From positions 93,136,001-93,200,000 of the forward strand of contig CM074856.1 of assembly GCA_037501455.1 (NCBI GenBank): a stretch of 64,000 nucleotides of DNA, written 5' to 3'. The position numbers were made by a program, and so were the translations under genes. This document shows positions 57,464 to 64,000 of the stretch, piece by piece (position 1 is the stretch's first letter; the number at the start of each line of letters is the position of its first letter). The notes under the pieces are model-generated. The model saw only the letters and a list, made by a program, of their open reading frames with translations, did no database searches and was not told the DNA's origin. Source of the stretch: Lantana camara. Taxonomy: Eukaryota > Streptophyta > Magnoliopsida > Lamiales > Verbenaceae.

Positions 57464-58954
57464 AACTCCCCTCCTTCAAAAGGACCTGTCCTCAGGTCCT
57501 AAGCGAGACCTTTGAGGGTACTAGAGCGATCCCAACTCCACGCTTCCGCTGCGCTACTCTGATCCAAAAGTTGTAACTCCTCGGGACATTGCTTCCTTAA
57601 TTGGAAATGAGGAAGACTTCTCGTGTCCCGATCACTCGGTGGTATTCACCAAATCCGAGTGAATCCCCTTACTTTAGCAAACTTTGGTTGCTCCCACTTC
57701 TGATTAACATTCAAAAGTAGTTGGGGAAAACTACCGGTTCTTGGTGTTCGATCTTCTACCGAAAGCACTTTAGACATTGCTACACTAAGTCTACAATGCC
57801 TCTTCTTATGCTAACACTCTTACCGGTTCTTCAAGTCTCGTACCATGAGTGGAATTAGTCTCGTGACTAAGCACTTCTTGAGACATAGGCTCCAATCCTC
57901 CGTAGCAGCGCACAACCGAAGTCTTCCTTAGTACCTCGATCGTAACGGAGAAGTTTGAGTATCCTCGTGTAATCAAGGTAACTCCCTTCAAAAGCCTTAT
58001 CCACTCGAACCCTGCCTCTTCCTTGTCTTTCATGTCATGGGGCGACACTTGAGACTTAATCTCTGAGGCGATTCTCGGTTCCTCTACCAAAATGCGTAGT
58101 CGACCATACCCTTGTTGAAACCACACTCAGCTAAGACCACAGAACACTGAAGAAGGACTAACGACTCCTCGAAGCAAGCATGAAGGGTATTTATCTCTCA
58201 CCGTTAACCTGTGCAGCTCACGGTAATATTCTCATCCTAAATCCCGCCTTCTTCTTAGAGGGGACTAAGATACTCCACAAAGAAGTATTCACAAGGATGA
58301 AATTACCTTCCAAGAGCTTGTCAACTACGACTTAACTCCAACAACCTAGCTAGAATCCACCGAAAGAGAACTCCAGACACAAAATAATTCCGGGATAAAG
58401 ATCACGACAACCTCGATGTCCTAATTAGGTGGAAACGAATTCCATCTTCAAAGAAACACCAAAGGTGGCTTACTTCGACCTTTGTCTCCTTAAGCTTGGC
58501 TCGGCCTCTGAGTTAACTCTAAGGAAAGCCACGAAGCTTATCGCACCGTCCCGGAATTACCAACCACTACTACAAAGGGTATCAACGGGCTAGCCTTCCA
58601 TCTAACACCCGGAGATACCGTTGAGCCCCGAATGGACGTCCTAAAAGCAACCACCCACGCCTATGGTAACACCGTTACCCTGACAAAACTAGGCGCCTTC
58701 AAGAAAAACCACCGGAAAAGAACCAACCACCGAACGAGCTCGGCCCTCGCAACTCACCAACCACTCGACACTCTTCTCACCAACCTCTCACCAAAGAGAG
58801 AGACAACACAAAGGAGAAAAGGAAAGGGGAAACCACAAGCAAGCAAGTAATAACAAAGACACGCAAGCACCGAGAACAACAAGAAAAAGAAAAGTAACAC
58901 CAATTAAAATAAAATGCATGTATGTAGTGCCATGAATGTTTGGTGTACCTTTCA
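57464..58954 (-). other. Array D body 2 after gag
   Basis: Near-identical copy of 51681-53171. It includes polypurine tract 57464-57477, hairpin 57482-57499 and the 106-codon unknown frame at 57806-58126. Confidence 0.7.
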
Positions 58955-58955
58955 C

Positions 58956-59906
58956 CATGGCGGTAGTATCGATCTTGACAACCTGTTCTTCCTCTTCCGT
59001 CATATTCACTTGGATTGGGCTTGGAGTCTTGGAATCACGGCCCTTTGTAATCCTTGGATTCCTAGTCTTCGGGCAACTGTTCACCTTATGTCTCGGTTCC
59101 CCACACTTGTAACATCTCCCAAGTTTCTTTCGGCAAACTTCTTCGGTGTGATTAGGGCCTTGACAATAAGAGCATTGAATTATCTCCAATGGAAAAGGTA
59201 TCGGATCCATCTTTGGTGGTTGAATTTTCTTCTTCTTGGTGTAGTCGACCTCTTGAAGTTCTTAGGTTTCCTCTCGGAACATAGGCCTCTTATTTGAGTT
59301 TAAGCTTGATCCTGGATTATATCCCTCCTTAGAAATGTGAAACTTCACCTCTTGCTTATTCATTTCATCTTGAACCACTCTTCTAACTTCCTCGGATCAT
59401 TTATGTACCGGTGAGCTTTGGAAAGCTTGTTGAATCTCGTCTCTACGCCTTTGTATATATCCCCAGACCTTGGGGCAATCTTGATTAGCTTTCGAGCTTT
59501 CTAGTTCCATCATAAGATCATCCATCATCTTCACTTCTTGCTCAAGATCTAGGAATTCTTGGAGTCTCCTAATCAATTCATTGGGAGGGATATACCTATA
59601 GCAAAATTCTCGGATAAATTTCTCCCAATGGAACTCTTCCCCAGACTTCTTTAGATGTGATCTTATTTCCTTGAACCATTTTGAAGCTTCACCTTGTAGT
59701 AAGCGGGAAGTGTGTCTTACTCTCTCTTGTGAGGTTCCCGAACATTTTCCCCAAATCCACAATACCACGGAGAGCCACTCCTCTGCATTAACACTATCGC
59801 CTCCAAGCCACTTCGGTGGATTAAAGCCCTCAAACTTCCTTGAGACCGAAGAAACTTGTTTCTCTTGTTTTCCTTTTGATGAAATATGTTGGTATGAAAA
59901 ACTCAT
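58956..59906 (-). pseudogene. Array D gag, copy 2
   Basis: It starts MSFSYQHISSKGKQEK. It is open to the shared TGA at 59397-59399 (169 residues), then in the same frame to a private TAA at codon 215 (59262-59264), then open through the two CCHC knuckles (59073-59174) to the donor at 58955. Codon 14 is intact here, unlike copy 1. The shared TGA predates the duplication. Confidence 0.85.
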
Positions 59907-60128
59907 CCTGAGATAAGAGAAATGATTCCAAAATATCGATGCATGCAGGGTTTAGTACATGTTCATGTGAACTATTAACTTAATTAAACCAAATAATTCA
60001 AATAATTCACATAAAAGATGAGAATGAATGCAAACAATCATATAATCCTAAGCCAAACGACCTAGACAAACCCGACATGACGCTAGAGCTCCGGTTTTGC
60101 AACCCAGAGCTCTGATACCACTTACAGA

Positions 60129-63100
60129 TGTAACACCCCGGAGCGGAGGGCGCCACATCCCCCGCACCATAGTTCAACACGGGTATCGAAAGGGGAACTC
60201 CATCCCCGTATCGAACCATGGCGAACGGGTGACAAACAAAATCAACTCTAGGCTAGGCGGTCTAGACCCTGAACAGAGTGCGCAATAAATTAAATCAGAA
60301 GTGCGGAAGCCACAGGATCACAAAACAAACCAATTACAGATATAAAAGTTCAGAAAGAGATATACATATTTCAACAAGCTATGCCCACCCCGGGCTAAAG
60401 AAATATTCAAAGCTTCAGATTACAAAACATAACTTATACTTATTTATACATAGTACCAAATATACGTAGTACCAAAGCGGGAAAGTAAATATGTAATGCA
60501 AGGACTCTACAAAGACTCGAACAACTCCCAAGACTCGAAAGACAACTGCCGCCTAGCCAGACTCCCAACCGGGCACCTGCAAAGCTCAAAACAAAGGGGA
60601 AAAAGAGAAGAAGCAACGAGGGTCAGTCCTAGAGACTGGTGAGGGGGCTAACACACGCACACATACGTATACATAAGAGCCAAGCATATACAAATCGGAA
60701 ATGTTCATGAATCCGGAGTGGTTTTTACATTCCAAAAGGTGTTAACACGTGATACTATATATACGAAGAAAGAGTTAGGACCCCAAAGGTCAAAATCTAA
60801 CAAGTTTTACAAATTAGGAGTCCACCCCGTTTCATAAACCGTATCGGATACATAAGCATAAAGCAAACCATATCGGATACAAAACATAAACGGAAACACG
60901 GCGAGAACGAGTTCTCACGCACACTTACTCAGATTAAAGCAAAACTCATAAAACAATCCCACCTTTACACCATTGGGGAAGAGAGGTGCCCCTCTCGATT
61001 CCCACCACAGAACAGAACGGATGAACCGGGGGATCCCGCCCGATTCCTTCGACGGCCATGCCAAAATGCGCTCCGTCGGCATAGGAGAACTAAGCCTCCC
61101 GTTGGTGGAGAAGTGCACAGGGGTCGTAACCGGCGACCCCAATGGTCGTCCCGGGTCTCCCTTACCCACAATCTCCGGGGCCCAAACAGATCACAGAACT
61201 CACACACATATCTCACAAAACGGATACTTAGCACAAAGGCTTCTCTTGTCAAAACTTAACACGTACACACACCAACCCTTTTCGAAAACGAATAAACAAA
61301 ACATAGCTTATATACATATAAAAGCCTTTTCAATGGATTTCATAGCAAATGGGCCAATTCCCGCAAAATACATATTCAACACTTATTTATACGTATATAT
61401 AGTTCGCATGCGGGCTTAAATTACAATTAGGGTTGTAGGTCATAATATCTAAAAAGGAAAGAAACCTCACCTCCGAGAAGCAACGGGAGCAAAGGAAGCA
61501 AACGAACGTCTAGAAGACCACCTCGTCAACCACGGAACGAACCTAAAGGCAAACAAAGGCAAAGAACAACCTTAGACTCAATATGAACCACATTAGACGC
61601 TCGGCGGATGTGTATGTATGTTCATGATGCAAAGGACATAAAATAAATTCACACTTAGGTCATATAAGAGCATGTGGTGCATATAAGTTCATAATTCACA
61701 AACGAGGGTCTAAAACAAGTCAAGGATTCAAAACATTAAGCTTAACACATAATGTAACAAGTTAATGAAGCATAAAAGTCATAAACAAGACAGGAAAGCT
61801 AACCAAAAGAAATGAAAAGGAAGCAAAGTCAAGCGAAGACGGGCGAAAAACGAGAATTCCTAGGGGACACGCCCGTGCCCCCCTGGAAGAACCAGCTGAG
61901 ACACCCCCGTGTCTCAGTACAGGGGACGAGAAACGGAAACCAGAAGGTGACACGCCCGTGTCACCAACAAAGGGCAAACCGAGACACCCCCGTGTCTCGG
62001 TTACAGAAAGGACCAGACAGCAAGCAACACATCAGATTTTGGAGAGAAAAACAGGGGATTTCGGTGCAAGCTTAGGGGAGTCTCTAAAGCCAAAGAAAAC
62101 ACATAAACCAAACATGAAAATAACACTAATTCATCATAGTTTCATGCCATATAAGTAGCAACAACTTCAATCACCAAATATGCAAGAAACAAAGCAATGA
62201 AAGGGGGAAGAAAAGCATCAAGTTATCATCCAAATCTCAAGCACTCATCAATGGCCAATCACTCATAACCAAGCTACCATGAAAGGAGATGCAATAAATA
62301 CATAGAATCAAGTCATAGAAGCAATATATCATCACCAAGAATCAAGGGAACAAGAAGGGAAGCAAGAATCATCAAATTCATCCAATCTCTACTATTCACA
62401 TGCTTGCTAGAACTCAAGAATCCACCAATGAATTCAACTCAAATCCACATATAATAGAGAAGAGAGAGTGTAGATTACAATCATAAACTTACCTTTCAAA
62501 TTAGAGAAGCTTTGGATGTGATTTGAGCTCAAAATCATCAAGAATGGCCAAGGGTTTCTTCCTTCTCTTCTTGGAGCTGAAGTTGCTGCACTTTCCCTTC
62601 TTTTTCTTGGGTGTGGGACGAAATGGGGGAGTAGGAGAGGGTGAGGGATGGTTAGATACATATTAGTCAAGGTTAGAAGCTTAATTGGGGTTAAATGTGG
62701 TCCCACAAGTGAAGATTAGTCAACAAAAGGGTACTCTTAAGCACAAGGGCTCGTTCCGGTCGAAAAACGGGGAATCAAATGGGCTTAGAAAAATATGAAT
62801 CTTGATTCTTTCTCTTGATTTCTTCGTTACGAGTCCAACGCATTTTCCAGAATTCAAATCCGAATTCCCGAGCTCAAGTTACGCCTTCCGGAACACAAGG
62901 TGCGCTAAAGCTCGTTAGGCCCTTATGTCCCTAAAACATAAAACGGTTTTCAAAACCGTATCAAACGAACTCAAAAACAAGTAACGAACACAAAGACACA
63001 TACATATATGATAAGTCACGCATAGCACGTAGTCACAAAAATCGAAAACGAAAACGAATACAAACGAAGCAAGAACGAAACAAAGAGAACAAATACGTAC

Positions 63101-63242
63101 AAATAAGTCACATAAGGTCAAATACGTTCAAGTAATTATATCACATAAAAGAATATCATAAACACATAATTAATTAATTAAAAGCACACATAGCTCACCC
63201 GTGAAGGCGTACCTGGAAAGGCCGGACGAGCGGGATGTTACA
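60129..63242 (-). repeat. Array D LTR 3 (outer 5' LTR)
   Basis: 3114 bp, differing from LTRs 1 and 2 by isolated bases and small indels. Its right end GGGATGTTACA is followed by the second ACACC. Confidence 0.95.
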
Positions 63243-63247
63243 ACACC

Positions 63248-63509
63248 ATTCGTGTAATACCGAGATTTAGAGTAGTTGAAATGAATCAATCGATGGGTGA
63301 TGAATCAAACTCGGACCCTCCTATCGTGCGAACCATTTTAGTTGCTCCTAGCATGGATCAAGCGGTGAGGAATTATTCTATCAAGATCTCAAGAAGTGAT
63401 CAAACCCCTTGTGCGTGAAGACCTTACCAGGCTAACCCTTGTCGGGACGTCATGAACCTCGAACTTGGGTGAATACGGAAAGTTGATTGAGCTTGAAACT
63501 CGAGCAGGC
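63248..63509 (+). other. Element C body, 3' end
   Basis: This is a continuation of C beyond array D. No coding is evident. It leads into the hairpin and polypurine tract. Confidence 0.5.
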
Positions 63510-63528
63510 GAACCTGGGGACCAGGTTC
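63510..63528 (+). other. Hairpin just upstream of the polypurine tract, element C
   Basis: GAACCTGG pairs with CCAGGTTC across GGA. The sequence differs from A, B and D but the pairing is kept. Confidence 0.65.
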
Positions 63529-63532
63529 TCTT

Positions 63533-63545
63533 AAGGGGGGAGGAT
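63533..63545 (+). other. Polypurine tract, element C
   Basis: AAGGGGGGAGGAT precedes the LTR start TGTGACACCCCG. Confidence 0.85.
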
Positions 63546-64000
63546 TGTGACACCCCGTTTCTTCGGCAAGCCAGGTATGACGCCACGAGAGGTTTTCCGA
63601 CGTATTAATTTCTCTTTTGATTTAAATTATGCCTTGATTTAATTGATTAAGTGATTTATATGCCTTAAATGTTTAAATTTCGCATTTAATTCGATTCCCC
63701 TAATTTGATTTTAATTCCCGAACTACGTGATTACGTGATATACTTGAATTATCTGTTTCATGAACTTGTTTATGTGTTTATTTTATTCGTTTATACTTGT
63801 TCAAATTGGTCGAAGACCTTTTTTTTTTTTTTTTTTAGGATTCGAGGGCCTAACGAGTTTTAGCGCGCCTCGGATTCCGAAGCCTATATCTTGAGTTCGG
63901 GAATTCGGATTCGAATTCCGGAAGTGGTGCCGGACTCGTAATGAGATTTGTAAGTCAAGGAACCTATCCTCACATTTTTTTAAGCCCATTTGATACTCCG
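63546..64000 (+). repeat. Element C 3' LTR, start only
   Basis: It begins TGTGACACCCCG and continues past the window. The second half (63840-64000) aligns with D's LTR in the opposite orientation (GGGCCTAACGAG...AAGCCCATTTGAT). Confidence 0.85.

Larger units (their letters stand above)
48564..63242 (-). mobile_element. Array D: tandem giant-LTR gag-only element (3 LTRs, 2 bodies)
   Basis: Three nearly identical LTRs (48564-51680, 54346-57463, 60129-63242, about 3.11 kb) alternate with two nearly identical bodies (51681-54345, 57464-60128, 2665 bp each). The repeat period is about 5.78 kb. Only the outer edges carry the TSD ACACC, so the whole array lies between one pair of target copies. Each body has a primer site, leader intron, gag, splice-like donor, hairpin and polypurine tract, and no pol. 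Confidence 0.95.
44258..64000 (+). mobile_element. Element C: giant-LTR gag-only retrotransposon, interrupted and incomplete
   Basis: Truncated 5' LTR (44258-45791), primer site, leader, gag pseudogene, body, polypurine tract and the start of the 3' LTR (63546 to the window end). The body is split by array D at 48563/63243 (TSD ACACC). Without D the body is about 3.1 kb. There is no pol. Its LTR start (TGTGACACCCCG) is like that of E, and its gag is related to that of D. Confidence 0.85.

Overview
This window is plant nuclear DNA, almost certainly from an angiosperm, made entirely of nested LTR retrotransposons. No host protein gene, tRNA or rRNA is visible. The evidence is plant-type Ty1/copia polyprotein fragments (CCHC knuckle, DD35E integrase, YVDD reverse transcriptase, RNase H), initiator-Met-tRNA primer sites (TGGTATCAGAGC), polypurine tracts, TG...CA LTR ends and 5-bp target-site duplications (TSDs). 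The species cannot be told from the sequence.

Layout. Element A (+) has its 5' LTR at 1-3498 (its first ~538 bp lie outside the window), an internal region at 3499-6092 and a 3' LTR from 6093. Copia-1 (-; 8854-31520; TSD TCTAT) sits in that 3' LTR. Copia-1 is split by solo LTR E (12552-25267; TSD GGGTC), and E is split by a complete two-LTR element B (-; 13282-23116; TSD TAACC). Element A's LTR resumes at 31521 and is cut at about 32729, where it joins a truncated tandem of a second copia, copia-2 (-; 32729-44257, order partial body / LTR / full body / LTR). From 44258 comes element C (+; LTR remnant, primer site, gag pseudogene), broken at 48563 by array D (-; 48564-63242; LTR-body-LTR-body-LTR, one TSD pair ACACC). 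C then finishes with its polypurine tract and the start of its 3' LTR at 63546, which runs off the window.

A, B, C and D, with solo LTR E, form one group of related elements: very long LTRs (about 2.9-4.0 kb), a short 2.6-3.1 kb body, and at most a Ty3/gypsy-like gag with two CCHC knuckles, with no pol seen. They resemble the TR-GAG / LARD classes of non-autonomous plant elements but are larger than the TR-GAGs I know of.

The main novelty candidate is the RNA architecture of this group. It has apparent introns with conserved ends: one in the LTR, one ending a single base before the gag ATG, and others in the body, often with an ATGCAT motif near both splice sites. It has tandem arrays of short hairpins whose stems covary from unit to unit. 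It also has a conserved hairpin just upstream of the polypurine tract. If real, gag would be made from a spliced RNA while unspliced RNA carries the structured elements; this is inference. The pol enzymes would have to come from another element, which is not in this window.
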